Source: Pseudonocardiaceae bacterium YIM PH 21723 | GTDB taxonomy: Bacteria > Actinomycetota > Actinomycetes > Mycobacteriales > Pseudonocardiaceae | DNA length: 51,957 nucleotides | Direction: 5' to 3' | NCBI GenBank assembly: GCA_003600225.1 | Contig: QZFT01000054.1 | Coordinates: forward strand, 1 to 51,957 | In this document: positions 1 to 7,978 of the stretch, one piece after another | Position numbering within the stretch: the first letter of the stretch is position 1 | Layout: each line of letters begins with the position of its first letter | The notes under the pieces: generated by a model | Database searches by the model: none | The model's input: only the letters and a program-made list of their open reading frames with translations | What the model was told of the DNA's origin: nothing | Made by a program: the position numbers and the translations under genes

Positions 1-66
1 CAGGCCGCCGCGCTGCTGGCCACCGTGAACACCACGACGGCCACGCCGGTCAGCGCCGGGACATAG
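1..66 (+). CDS. 3' end of GntR-kinase gene (duplicate of the end at 51,831-51,896)
   Basis: This is the last 21 codons plus the TAG stop of the GntR-P-loop protein that starts at 51,036. It is the same physical sequence seen again because the circle is written with an overlap. It is partial at its 5' side and should not be counted as a separate gene. Confidence 0.9.
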   Translation, partial: QAAALLATVNTTTATPVSAGT

Positions 67-85
67 CCGGCAACAACCTCACCTC

Positions 86-125
86 GGGGTGGCGACCAGG
101 AAACACCTGGTCGCCACCCCTTTTT
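86..125 (+). terminator. Rho-independent terminator after GntR-kinase gene
   Basis: A perfect 15-bp stem (86-100 with 106-120), a 5-nt AAACA loop and a run of five T follow the stop codon at 66 by 19 bases. It is a textbook intrinsic terminator and is unusually U-rich for a high-GC replicon. The same element appears at 51,916-51,955. Confidence 0.9.
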
Positions 126-178
126 CATGCTGGGACACTGTGTAGTTTTCAAAGATCAAGAAGTTCGGGTGGGGCTGT

Positions 179-352
179 TTAGTGCTGGAGCCAGGTCTGC
201 GGGTTGCGGCAACGGGTGGTCCGTTCCGCGAACTGCGCGCGAGCCCGGCGAAGCTTTTGCCTGTTCTTGCTGTTCGGAACTTCCTGGGCGTTGATCTGCG
301 CCCGGAGCAGCAAGAAGTCGAGGTTGTGTCGAGCCGATCGGGGACGGCGCAT
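179..352 (-). CDS. Possible small basic protein (57 aa)
   Basis: I do not recognise this protein. The support is a strong GGAGGTG ribosome-binding site (about 354-360) 4 nt before an ATG at 352, and a palindrome TGGCATATGCCA (403-414) just upstream that could be its operator. The product is rich in Arg and Lys and has a cluster RAQINAQEVPNSKNRQK in its middle. It lies convergent to the terminator at 86-125. A non-coding interpretation is nearly as likely. Confidence 0.4.
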   Translation of the reverse strand: MRRPRSARHNLDFLLLRAQINAQEVPNSKNRQKLRRARAQFAERTTRCRNPQTWLQH

Positions 353-402
353 CGACACCTCCGCTCGTGAGTCGGTGGGAGCCCTACGACCGATGAAGTT
401 AC

Positions 403-600
403 TGGCATATGCCAAATATTCCAAGCCTCAAATGAGCGGGAGGGGCGGCGGCGCGCTGCGCCGGAGAACTAGGCCGCACCTGCGGAAATGGCCCATACAT
501 AGGTTGGGAGTATCCATACCTATGTATGGGCTTGCGTCTGAAACTGGGGATTCCGAGAACGCTCCGAATGCCGTTAGTCTCGGCATTAGGCATATGCCAA
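403..600. promoter_or_regulatory. Intergenic regulatory region with three palindromic elements
   Basis: The palindrome GGCATATGCC occurs twice (404-413 and 589-598). Between the copies, CCCATACATAGG (492-503) and its exact reverse complement (519-530) form an inverted repeat with a 15-nt spacer. The stretch TCCATACCTATGTAT (513-527) resembles one upstream of the gene at 9,268 (about 9,633-9,647), so the same regulator may act at both. The region lies before the three-gene cluster starting at 625 and after the small minus-strand ORF at 179-352. Confidence 0.55.
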
Positions 601-624
601 CTACTGGAATCAGGAGTGATCAGC

Positions 625-843
625 ATGGCCACCGTCATCGCGCACATTCCGAGTTGCCCCGGCGGCTCGTGCCCGACTACGTACGCCCACCCCGAGCCCG
701 GTATGGCCTACGTGCAGGGCTACCGGGTGACCGATCCGCAGGTGCTGGCGCAGTTCAACATTCCCGAGGGCGAAGTGCTCATCGCGATGCCGAACTCGGT
801 GCTGGCCGACCACATCGACCAGGTTCGGCAGGTGCAGGCATGA
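625..843 (+). CDS. Small protein of unknown function, first gene of DUF6879/XRE cluster
   Basis: This 72-residue protein begins at an ATG preceded by AGGAG (612-616) at 8 nt. It overlaps the next gene by ATGA (840-843), so the two are translationally coupled. The N-terminus has a Cys pair in PSCPGGSCP. The remainder looks like a compact acidic fold ending in IDQVRQVQA. I do not recognise a family. The position ahead of DUF6879 and an XRE-DUF5753 regulator suggests it belongs to that module. Confidence 0.75.
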   Translation: MATVIAHIPSCPGGSCPTTYAHPEPGMAYVQGYRVTDPQVLAQFNIPEGEVLIAMPNSVLADHIDQVRQVQA

Positions 844-1391
844 CGACGCTGGCTGATGCCTTCGGCTCTTTCACCCAGAGCGCCTGGCGTCTGGAGGCCC
901 GTGACGTGTACGTCGTCGAGGAGTACGACGAGCAGCTGGACGCGTTCCTGAACGGCCGGCCACTTCCTGCTCGGCAAGATGGCTGGGCGGAGGTAGTCCA
1001 GGCGGCTGTTGGCCGCGGTGCCCAGATCGGCCGGGTACGCCTGGTAGGGCATCCGATTACCGACTACACCCGGTTTGAGTTCGAGCTGTACCCGGAGAAC
1101 GTCTCGGTCGGCGAGGACGTGCGCATCGTCGACCGGACCTGGCTGGACGGCTCGTGGAGCGCGGCGCCGGATGTCTGGCTGTTCGATGATCGAATTGCGT
1201 TCCGGCAGCTCTACAGCGACGAGGGTCATTACCTCGGTGCTGAAGAAGTCGATGCTGAGCCGGTCAGGGAGATCCGCCGGCTGCTGGCGTCTTACTCGGT
1301 CCCCTTGGCCGAGTACTCCCTGACCAAGGTGCCTGCCCCCCGGCCTGAGACTGCCTACCCGTCGGTCTTGCCCAGGGCGGCCTGCGCCTGA
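840..1391 (+). CDS. DUF6879 family protein
   Basis: This 183-residue protein opens with FGSFTQSAWRLEARDVY and has a conserved middle with GWAEVV and VRLVGHPITDYTRFEF, then DVWLFDD. That pattern is characteristic of the actinobacterial DUF6879 family, which has no assigned biochemical function but is routinely encoded beside XRE-DUF5753 regulators. The start is the ATG overlapping the previous stop. A much longer reading frame open from 204 is not supported: it has no ribosome-binding site and shows atypical composition before 840. It may be the partner or target of the regulator encoded 25 nt downstream. Confidence 0.8.
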   Translation: MTTLADAFGSFTQSAWRLEARDVYVVEEYDEQLDAFLNGRPLPARQDGWAEVVQAAVGRGAQIGRVRLVGHPITDYTRFEFELYPENVSVGEDVRIVDRTWLDGSWSAAPDVWLFDDRIAFRQLYSDEGHYLGAEEVDAEPVREIRRLLASYSVPLAEYSLTKVPAPRPETAYPSVLPRAACA

Positions 1392-1416
1392 ACTACCTGA
1401 TCACCTGGAGATTGGT

Positions 1417-2301
1417 GTGTTGTCCCTACCTGGCAACCGGAATGAACTCGGGAAGCAGCTGCGCAAGTTCCGTGAAGCGGCGAATCTGCGCGGATCGGAC
1501 CTTGGGCAGCTGCTCGAACTGTCACAGGGCCAGATCAGCCGTGTAGAGACCGGCAAGAGGCGGATCAGCCCAGAAGGCGTGCAGCAGTGGCTGGAGGCGA
1601 CCAACGCGGACAGCGAGGTCATCGACCAGCTCGTTGCGGCAGCTCGACGTTTCGACACCGAGGTGACGGCCTGGAAGGAGAAATTCGGGCCTGGTTGGGA
1701 CATCTACCAGCAGTCCTACGCAGGGGTCGAATCTGCGGCCAAATCGATCAAGGCCTACCAGGTCTCGGTCATCCATGGCCTGTTGCAGACACCCGGGTAC
1801 TCGGAGTTCATCCAACGGGAGATTGTCGGGCTGAGCGACGAACAAGTCACTGCCGGCCTCACTGCGATGCGGAATCGACAACGTCTGCTCTACGAGCCGG
1901 AGACCCGCCTCGAAGTCATCCTGACCGAACAGGTGCTGCGGCACAGGTTCCCCGGCGCCGCCGTGATGGTGGAGCAGCTACATCGGATCGCGCAGTTGGC
2001 AGCGTTGCCGACGGTGAATCTGGCCGTCATCCCGACGGACAACGACATGCCGCTGCCGTACATGACCTCGTTCGACCTGTTCTCCATGCCGGACGACGAG
2101 CCGGATTTGGTGATCATCGAACTGGACACGCACGAGGTCCGCGAGGCCGATCCCGATCGACTTGCCACCTATGAACGGCGCCACCACGCGTTGTTCACCT
2201 CCGCGCAGACGCTGACCGGACAGGCCGCCATCGACTTCGTCCAAGAAATCGCCGCGGAGATGACGGCAACGATCTTCCCGAACGCATCGGGTCAGCACTG
2301 A
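1417..2301 (+). CDS. XRE-family helix-turn-helix regulator with DUF5753 domain
   Basis: This 294-residue protein has an N-terminal Cro/CI-type HTH at about residues 9-65 (GKQLRKFREAANLRG, LGQLLELSQGQISRVETGKR) and then a DUF5753 region at about 100-285 (VSVIHGLLQTPGYSEF, RQRLLYEP, TEQVLRHRF). This architecture is the WhiJ-like regulator family common in actinomycetes, often paired with DUF397 or DUF6879 proteins. The start is GTG 1417 with GGAG at 1407-1410. It probably regulates its own cluster, and its binding sites may be the palindromes at 403-600. Confidence 0.9.
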   Translation: MLSLPGNRNELGKQLRKFREAANLRGSDLGQLLELSQGQISRVETGKRRISPEGVQQWLEATNADSEVIDQLVAAARRFDTEVTAWKEKFGPGWDIYQQSYAGVESAAKSIKAYQVSVIHGLLQTPGYSEFIQREIVGLSDEQVTAGLTAMRNRQRLLYEPETRLEVILTEQVLRHRFPGAAVMVEQLHRIAQLAALPTVNLAVIPTDNDMPLPYMTSFDLFSMPDDEPDLVIIELDTHEVREADPDRLATYERRHHALFTSAQTLTGQAAIDFVQEIAAEMTATIFPNASGQH

Positions 2302-2447
2302 TGAACGAGGAACTCGGTCATGTCCATGGCTTGATCATCCGATCTTCGACTAGTGGCGACACGCAGGCACCCCCTACGGAAAACTTCAAAGTTTGTACGC
2401 TAAGTTGATCGCACCCCCAAGCAGTAAGAACCGCAGGAGTCACCTTC

Positions 2448-2678
2448 ATGACCACGATGACCGCTGAAAACCTGACCAGGAGTCCAGCCCAAGTCCGTCG
2501 TGCCCTCAAGGATGGCGACGAAGTGCTTCTCACGTTCCACGGGAAGCCGTATGCGCGCGTTCTGCCCTTCGATCGGGCCGAGCAGGAACGTGCGGAGATG
2601 GAGCGCCTTCGGGCTCTCGTCGACGAGCTGCAAGCCCAGATCGATCAGCACCAGGAGGCCACCCAGCCGGCTGCCTAG
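2448..2678 (+). CDS. Phd/YefM-like antitoxin, no toxin neighbour
   Basis: This 76-residue protein matches the prevent-host-death fold: AENLTRSPAQVRRALKDGD, then a beta-hairpin VLLTFHGKPYARVLPF, then a charged helix RLRALVDELQAQ that would hold the toxin. AGGAG (2435-2439) precedes the ATG by 8 nt. Such proteins normally precede a RelE/Doc/YoeB-type toxin that overlaps them. Here nothing toxin-like follows before 2,940. It may act alone as a DNA-binding repressor or neutralise a toxin encoded elsewhere. Confidence 0.75.
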   Translation: MTTMTAENLTRSPAQVRRALKDGDEVLLTFHGKPYARVLPFDRAEQERAEMERLRALVDELQAQIDQHQEATQPAA

Positions 2679-2939
2679 ACCCTCCGGAAAGCACGCCTGA
2701 ACAGCGAACTTTCCCCAGACACGCAAAAACCCCCCGCTGTCTTTTTTTGGCAAGAGCTGCGGAGGGTCATGCATAAGCAATTTTTTGCGCCGTGTGGAGA
2801 ACCACCACCACTCGGCATAAGCCTGGGACGCCGGTCCCTCGCTCAGTTGGATGATAGCAAAGCAGTGCTCAAACGGGCACTCTTCGCGATCGCCATCACG
2901 AGCGGGCTGGCTCCTCAAGATCGTTAGGAGCACTCCCCC
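2679..2939. other. Intergenic leader of the replication gene
   Basis: No gene is visible. A 9-bp inverted repeat GACCCTCCG (2678-2686) / CGGAGGGTC (2760-2768) encloses a C6 run and a T7 run at about 2,737-2,748. This could be a terminator for the antitoxin gene or a structured leader controlling replication. AGGAG at 2926-2930 is the ribosome-binding site for the next gene. Confidence 0.45.
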
Positions 2940-4343
2940 ATGAGGGGCAGCACAGACGTCGCTCAGCAGCGACACGAAGCTCAGGCCGTCGATCCAGACG
3001 GGCTGAAGGACAAGTTCAACGCCAGCTTCTCCACCGCGCTCAGCATCGGATTGTCGCCGCGGTGGGTCCACTACAGCGGCGTCTCCGCCACCGCCGCCCA
3101 GCTGGCCGAAATCCTGGCCGACTACGCCCCGATGAACGCTCCGGGCGATCAACGAGTCCGGTTGGACCGCGAACAGCTCGCCTACCACTGCGGGATTTCC
3201 CGCGCCGACAAGCTCACCCCGTTCTTGGCCGAGCTGGAGAGCATCGGTTTCCTGACCATCTACAGCGGCATCGACCCAACGACCGGGAAGCGCCGCCAGC
3301 GCCGCAACCAACAGGGCCACCCCATTCCGGACGAGTTCTCCATCTCGATGGAGCCGCCAGAGGGATACGTCGGCCCGAAGAACCTGATCGCCGCGAGCCT
3401 GGACTTCGCCGAGGACCGCGATGCCGCGTACGAGTCAGCCAAGGCCTCAGGGAAGCGGGTCCGCGCGGGCAACATCACCATCACGCGGTCAAAGAAGGGG
3501 CACATCGAAAAAGCCCAGGTCAGCACTGACACCCGATTCCGGGGTCAGGTCGAGGGGGCTGACCCCGGAATCCGGGGTCAGGTCGAAAAAGCCCAGGTCA
3601 GCACTGACACCCGATTCCGGGGTCAGGTCGAGGGGGCTGACCCCGGAATCCGGGGTCAGGTCGAAAAAGCCCAGGTCAGCACTGACACCCGATTCCGGGG
3701 TCACCTTCAGATCGATCAGAGATCTTCGATCTCTTCCGAAGGAAGAGAGATCGAAGAGATGGAGCCCGTGCCGGGCGGGGCGGCAAAGCCACCCGCCACG
3801 GGCAAGGAAGAACCGGCCAAGGAGGTCCGACAGGTTCTGCGCGAGCTTCCGTGGAAGGCATGGGCTGAGAAGTACAACCCGGAGTTCAGGCTGCTGACGA
3901 AGGAGGCCACCGAGCTGGTGCAGGTCATCTGCTCGGCAATGGTCACGCGGGGGATCGCCCTGGATGACGTCAAGACGATCGCTCGCCAAGCATTGAGCAC
4001 CGCTGAATCCAACCCGACCAGGTACCTGAAGAACGCGTTCACCACCAAGCTCGATCAGCGGTTGGACGAGCTGGAAGTGGAGCCCCTGTCGGAAAACCCG
4101 TTGCCGCTGCTCCCCCGCGTTGGCAAGGGAGCCAAGGCCAGCAAGGCCCGCGTCGAGCAGGTTGTTGAACCAGTCATCGAGAACTCGGAATCCACTGCGG
4201 CCTGCTCCACCTGCCGTGCACTGGAGGGCGACGGCCCTGCGCCCCGGCAGGTCATGGGGCCTGACGGCAGTTCGCCCTGCCCTGACTGCCGACCCGAAGC
4301 CGCAGCTGCCCGTGCCGCCGCCCGCGCTGCTCGCGCGAACTGA
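2940..4343 (+). CDS. Winged-helix replication initiator-like protein containing in-frame iterons
   Basis: This 467-residue protein has an N-terminal winged-helix region (about residues 40-105; HCGISRADKLTPFLAELE, IGFLTIYSG). It then has a low-complexity centre of two full 26-residue repeats plus a partial third (about 190-255), a helical region around ELPWKAWAEKYNPEF, and a C-terminal zinc-binding motif (CSTC...CPDC, about 420-455). I infer that it is the plasmid replication initiator because it directly precedes a dnaB-like helicase and because its repeats are DNA iterons at the nucleotide level. The exact Rep family is not recognised. The ATG at 2940 has AGGAG at 9 nt. Confidence 0.7.
   Translation: MRGSTDVAQQRHEAQAVDPDGLKDKFNASFSTALSIGLSPRWVHYSGVSATAAQLAEILADYAPMNAPGDQRVRLDREQLAYHCGISRADKLTPFLAELESIGFLTIYSGIDPTTGKRRQRRNQQGHPIPDEFSISMEPPEGYVGPKNLIAASLDFAEDRDAAYESAKASGKRVRAGNITITRSKKGHIEKAQVSTDTRFRGQVEGADPGIRGQVEKAQVSTDTRFRGQVEGADPGIRGQVEKAQVSTDTRFRGHLQIDQRSSISSEGREIEEMEPVPGGAAKPPATGKEEPAKEVRQVLRELPWKAWAEKYNPEFRLLTKEATELVQVICSAMVTRGIALDDVKTIARQALSTAESNPTRYLKNAFTTKLDQRLDELEVEPLSENPLPLLPRVGKGAKASKARVEQVVEPVIENSESTAACSTCRALEGDGPAPRQVMGPDGSSPCPDCRPEAAAARAAARAARAN
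3506..3703. repeat. 78-bp tandem repeats (2.5 copies) with CCGGGGTCA iterons; candidate origin of replication
   Basis: The 78-bp unit starts at 3506, again at 3584, and partially at 3662. Each full unit holds one direct CCGGGGTCA and one palindrome TGACCCCGG-AAT-CCGGGGTCA. In all there are five direct and two inverted half-sites. The unit length is a multiple of three, so the frame is kept. Iterons next to or inside rep genes are classical theta-origin features, so this is the best candidate for the origin. Confidence 0.65.
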
Positions 4344-4357
4344 CCTAGGGAGCCAAC

Positions 4358-5716
4358 ATGTCCACGACCAACATCGCCCTCCCCTACGCGGCGGCCGCCG
4401 ACGACGAGTTCGCCCAGCTCATCAGCCACGAGCAAGCCGTCCTGGGCAGCATGCTGGCCTCTGAACAAGCCATTCTCGACGTTTCAGAGATCCTGACCGA
4501 TCAGATGTTCTACCGGCCAGCCCACGGCGAGATCTACCGCTGCCTCCTGGCCATGCACGCCAACGGCGAGCCCATCGACCCAGAACTTCTCGGGGTAGCG
4601 CTGGAGAAACGTGGCCAGCTCAACAAGATCCCTGATCGTCTGCTTTACCTGCACACATTGCAGGCCGTCCACGCCGCACCGCTCAGCGCGACCTACTACG
4701 CCGACATCATCGCGGAGAAGGCCGAGCGTCGCCGGTGGCTCCAGGCCGCCCAGCAGATCCACCAGCTGGCACAGGCGGGCGCCAGCCTGGACATCGCAGA
4801 CCTTCGTGACCGTGCACAAGCCGCGGTGGACACGGTCACCACGGCCCACACCACCGGCGCCGGCTACACCAACCTCGCCGATCTACGCGGCGAACACCTG
4901 GCCCGGCTCAAGGACATCCAGGACGGCCTCGTTCCCCCGGGCCTACCGACCGGCCTCCGCGACCTGGACCAGGTCCTCGGAGGCCTCAAAGCAGGCCAGA
5001 TGATCATCGTGGCCGGACGGCCCGGCATGGGCAAGAGCACCTTGGCTCTGGACATGGTCCGCAACACGGTGATCCGCGAAAGCAAGAACGTGCTCGTCTG
5101 CTCGCTGGAGATGACCGAGAGCGAGGTCTTGGATCGCGTCGTCTCGGCAGAAGGCCGCGTACGACTCACCGAGATGAACACCAAGGGCAAGCTCCAGCCC
5201 CAGGACTACCAGCACATCGACGACGCGTACGACCGGCTCGTCTCAGGCGGACTGCTGGCCGTAGACGGCACACCGAACCAGACGATCTCCCAGATGCGGG
5301 CTGCGGCCCGCCGGATCAAGGCCCAGCAAGGCCTGGACCTGATCGTGATCGACTACCTGCAGCTGATGTCCTCCGGCGGCCGCTACGAGTCCCGCCAGCA
5401 GGAGATCTCCGAGTACAGCCGTCAGATCAAGATCATGGCCCAGCAGCTCGAAGTCCCGGTCGTGGCGCTCTCCCAGCTCAACCGCGCTTCCGATCAGCGG
5501 CAGGACAAGCGCCCCGCATTGTCTGACCTGCGTGAGTCCGGATCGCTTGAACAAGACGCCGACGTGGTGCTGCTCGTGCACCGACCCGAGGTGTACGACA
5601 AGGACGATCGCCCAGGAGAAGCGGACCTCATGATCGTCAAGCATCGAGCAGGACCGATGGCGACCGTCGGGGTCGCGTCCCAGCTGCACTACTCCCGCTT
5701 CGTGGACATGGCCTGA
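4358..5716 (+). CDS. DnaB-like replicative DNA helicase
   Basis: This 452-residue protein has the DnaB N-terminal domain (about 20-125; EQAVLGSML, MFYRPAHGEIY). Its RecA-fold ATPase domain has the Walker A motif GRPGMGKST (220-228), Walker B-type LIVIDYLQLM (about 320-330), and the C-terminal ALSQLNRASDQR and DLRESGSLEQDADVV motifs of DnaB family helicases. The length is typical of DnaB without inteins. It begins 14 nt after the initiator-like gene, so the two form an operon. The plasmid probably supplies its own helicase for origin loading. Confidence 0.93.
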   Translation: MSTTNIALPYAAAADDEFAQLISHEQAVLGSMLASEQAILDVSEILTDQMFYRPAHGEIYRCLLAMHANGEPIDPELLGVALEKRGQLNKIPDRLLYLHTLQAVHAAPLSATYYADIIAEKAERRRWLQAAQQIHQLAQAGASLDIADLRDRAQAAVDTVTTAHTTGAGYTNLADLRGEHLARLKDIQDGLVPPGLPTGLRDLDQVLGGLKAGQMIIVAGRPGMGKSTLALDMVRNTVIRESKNVLVCSLEMTESEVLDRVVSAEGRVRLTEMNTKGKLQPQDYQHIDDAYDRLVSGGLLAVDGTPNQTISQMRAAARRIKAQQGLDLIVIDYLQLMSSGGRYESRQQEISEYSRQIKIMAQQLEVPVVALSQLNRASDQRQDKRPALSDLRESGSLEQDADVVLLVHRPEVYDKDDRPGEADLMIVKHRAGPMATVGVASQLHYSRFVDMA

Positions 5717-5889
5717 CCATGATCACCGAAAACAGCCCCGTACAAGATCCTCAACGGCCCTCAGAGCCCGTTTCCGGCCACTTGCGCCCGATCACCCCAA
5801 CGACGGTTTCCTGGCGCTCCATGGCGCGCTCAGTGGGCAATCCGGGTAAGGGAGATCAGCAGAGTCCGCAATGGCCAGGAAGGAGCACG

Positions 5890-6654
5890 GTGACCACGGA
5901 CAATCTGTTCAGGGTGCCGTTCAGCTCGGCCGCGTTGCGCCGGCTGGCAGACGGCAGCAAACGAGCTACCGTCCTGCGCCTGAACCAGGCCGCCCGCGTT
6001 CGCCAAGGCCAGCAGATCATTGGCGTGGTCAACGGCAGCGACGCCCGGCTGGCCCTCGAAGTGGAACAGCTCCACTTCGTACGCAAACCACAGCAGCTCC
6101 CGAGCATCGCCAAGTCCCTCGGGCTGCACTTGTCCGACTTCACCCAGGCCCCGATCTGGGACCAGTACCTGCGTGATCTGCAAGGCCCCATGGTCCTGGC
6201 CGTGCTCTCCCCCGTCGGTGAGATCACCGGCACCCTCCCGGCCGGTCGGGTACGCAAGATCTCCACGACCTCATGGCACGAGGTCACCGACACCTTCGAG
6301 ATCCACCCAGCGGACCAGATCAACGACGATGACCGAGCCGAACTCCGCCGCAGGGTCCGTGACCGGCTTGGTGCGGCCATCCGAGCAGAACAGCCCAGCC
6401 CGGACCTATTCCGCCGCCTGGCCGGCCTCACCGAGGCCATGCTGCGCTCCGGCCGGTGCGGACCGGCCGCCCTGGGCAAGGCCCACCGCCAACGCCACAT
6501 CGACGCCGCGGAACGACTCTTCTCCTGGCTCGCCGAGCACCAGGTGCTCACCGGCACCGGCGACGACCGCACCTGGCACCGCGACCTGCTGACCGGTCTG
6601 CGCATCAACACCAGCGATCGGGCCGCCGGCACCCCAGGCCACGCCCAACAGTGA
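5890..6654 (+). CDS. Unknown protein with PUA/ASCH-like N-terminal region
   Basis: This is a 254-residue protein if translation begins at GTG 5890, which has an excellent GGAAGGAG site (about 5878-5885). The frame stays open back to an ATG at 5719, but that segment looks unlike coding sequence. The N-terminal part (FSSAALRRLADGSKRATVLRL, then VRQGQQIIGVVNG) resembles the strand pattern of PUA/ASCH domains, a tentative match. The C-terminal half is helical (RRRVRDRLGAAI, GLTEAMLRSGRCG). It follows dnaB by 173 nt and may be co-transcribed. Confidence 0.6.
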   Translation: MTTDNLFRVPFSSAALRRLADGSKRATVLRLNQAARVRQGQQIIGVVNGSDARLALEVEQLHFVRKPQQLPSIAKSLGLHLSDFTQAPIWDQYLRDLQGPMVLAVLSPVGEITGTLPAGRVRKISTTSWHEVTDTFEIHPADQINDDDRAELRRRVRDRLGAAIRAEQPSPDLFRRLAGLTEAMLRSGRCGPAALGKAHRQRHIDAAERLFSWLAEHQVLTGTGDDRTWHRDLLTGLRINTSDRAAGTPGHAQQ

Positions 6655-6958
6655 CAGATGGTGATAGTCCGGCAGTCCGGCTGCCACAACGGCCGGACCC
6701 CCGGGTCTGGCCCTCACGCGTAGCGCGCGCACGCGTACACGTAAGGGCAGCCCGTGTCAAGCCAAAGTCCAGCCGGAAAGTCCAACTGCCGGACTTTCAC
6801 ACAGAGTGACAACCGCGAGGCCGACCCGGGCAGACCCGGCTCGACAGCCGACTCCGGCTTCCAGCTCCTCCAGCTCTGCCGGCCCCCGGACAGCAGCTCC
6901 GGGAGCAACACACCCAGGAGACCCCAGAAGCACGGCCAGGTCCTCGTCCTTCCCTCTC

Positions 6959-7490
6959 GGCACCCCAGCCACTCCCCGGGGTGTTTAGGCGTTCGGCCGC
7001 GGTTCGCCGGAGCGGAATCGGCGACGCTCGACCACCCACCGAGGACCCCAACCTGGGGTGCCCAGGACACCCCACCTGTCACCCCAGCTGGACACCCCAG
7101 ATTCTGGACTCGCACCCCAATCCCAGCCCCACCCCAACCTGGTGGGGTGTGCCCCAAATCGACACCCCACCCACTCCCCCAGCCGCCCGCCGGAGATGAC
7201 CTTGCGGGGGTGCCGTCACCGACCTGGTCAACACCAGGAACACCCCACCCCAAAAGGCATCTGAACTGGACATTTGGGGTGCGAATTGGGGTGTCCGATT
7301 GGGGTACGGAGCCCAGCTGACCGGGGTGCTGGGGCACGAGGGTCCCCACCGGCAGCCCAACGGTCGGCGCCCTTGATCGCCGACCCCAACCGGCCGGAGC
7401 GGCACTTGAGAATCTGGGGTGCACGGTTCTGAGGCGACACCCCAATCCGACGTCGGAGTTGGGGTGTCCGGTTGGGGTGCTCGCCAAGGC
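6959..7490. repeat. GGGGTG/CACCCC repeat field (non-coding)
   Basis: About 530 bp with well over fifteen copies of CACCCCA or its complement, often extended to GGACACCCCA or TTGGGGTGTCC, in both orientations. Examples are near 7044-7090, 7136-7175, 7235-7250, 7272-7302 and 7436-7480. The several frames open here have repeat-driven composition and no ribosome-binding sites, so I call no gene. Possible roles are a second origin element, a partition or incompatibility locus, or an operator array. Confidence 0.7.
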
Positions 7491-7579
7491 CAGCAGCGGA
7501 GCCATCAGGCCGGACCCTGCGAGCCGGACGCACGACCTCCGAGTCGAGCACCGGCCAGAAACCCGGCATTTTTATGAAT

Positions 7580-7603
7580 CACGTCAAACGATCGTTTGCC
7601 GTG
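7580..7603. promoter_or_regulatory. 24-bp palindromic box, copy 1 (upstream of par locus)
   Basis: CACGTCAAAC-GATC-GTTTGCCGTG is the first of five copies of a box with consensus NACGKSAAAC-N4-GTTTGMSGTN. It lies 375 bp before parA, between the GGGGTG field and the 9-bp repeats. The near-perfect dyad suggests a dimeric repressor site. Confidence 0.7.
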
Positions 7604-7639
7604 ATGAATCGCGCGCCGGCAACTACGTTCGACCTTCTG

Positions 7640-7960
7640 GCGATCAGGTTGTGCCAGAACGGGAAGAACCACCAGTAAGACCAGAATCACCTGTACTACC
7701 CGAACAACCAGCGCGACCCGGAATGCCCGAACGACCAGAAAAGCCCGAATATGCTGAGCTGCGAGTATTTGTTGCTCCTTGCGGCCTCAAGATCGTGCCA
7801 GAACGACCGGAACGCCCGAACCACCAGAACGGCCCGCACTTCGGTTGGCGTTTCGCTGGGCGCGGCAGCCTTTTTGATCAAGAGGTGGCGGGTATGTTCC
7901 TGAGCGTCGGCGCCCTGCCCGAACCACCCGGGCGGCCAGAAACGCCAGAACGACCCGAAC
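7640..7960. repeat. 9-bp centromere-like repeats upstream of parA (parS/parC candidate)
   Basis: Clusters of CCAGAACGA, CCGGAACGC, CCGAACCA and CCAGAACGG occur head to tail, most densely at about 7,798-7,835 and 7,918-7,960, with looser copies from 7,642 to 7,755. The consensus is about CCMGAACSM. Short tandem repeats beside parA with an RHH-type ParB are the usual centromere of type Ib partition systems, where they also serve as the operator of the par operon. Confidence 0.75.
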
Positions 7961-7978
7961 CCCTTCAGGAGGCAGCCA

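Larger units (their letters stand above)
1..127. repeat. Terminal direct overlap (left copy); circular-junction duplicate
   Basis: Bases 1-127 are identical to bases 51,831-51,957. A perfect 127-base overlap of this length is the usual signature of a circular molecule written out with one assembly k-mer repeated. The unique circle would be about 51,830 bp. A true terminal repeat of a linear element is less likely because the overlap cuts a gene in mid-codon-run rather than ending at a boundary. Confidence 0.93.

Noticed and set aside
204-1391. A 395-residue reading frame
   Set aside because: Only the part from 840 looks like protein. The earlier portion lacks a ribosome-binding site and overlaps the better-supported 625-843 gene.
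6754-7565. Several 60-260 residue reading frames on both strands in the GGGGTG field
   Set aside because: Composition is set by the repeats, both strands are equally open, and no ribosome-binding sites are seen.
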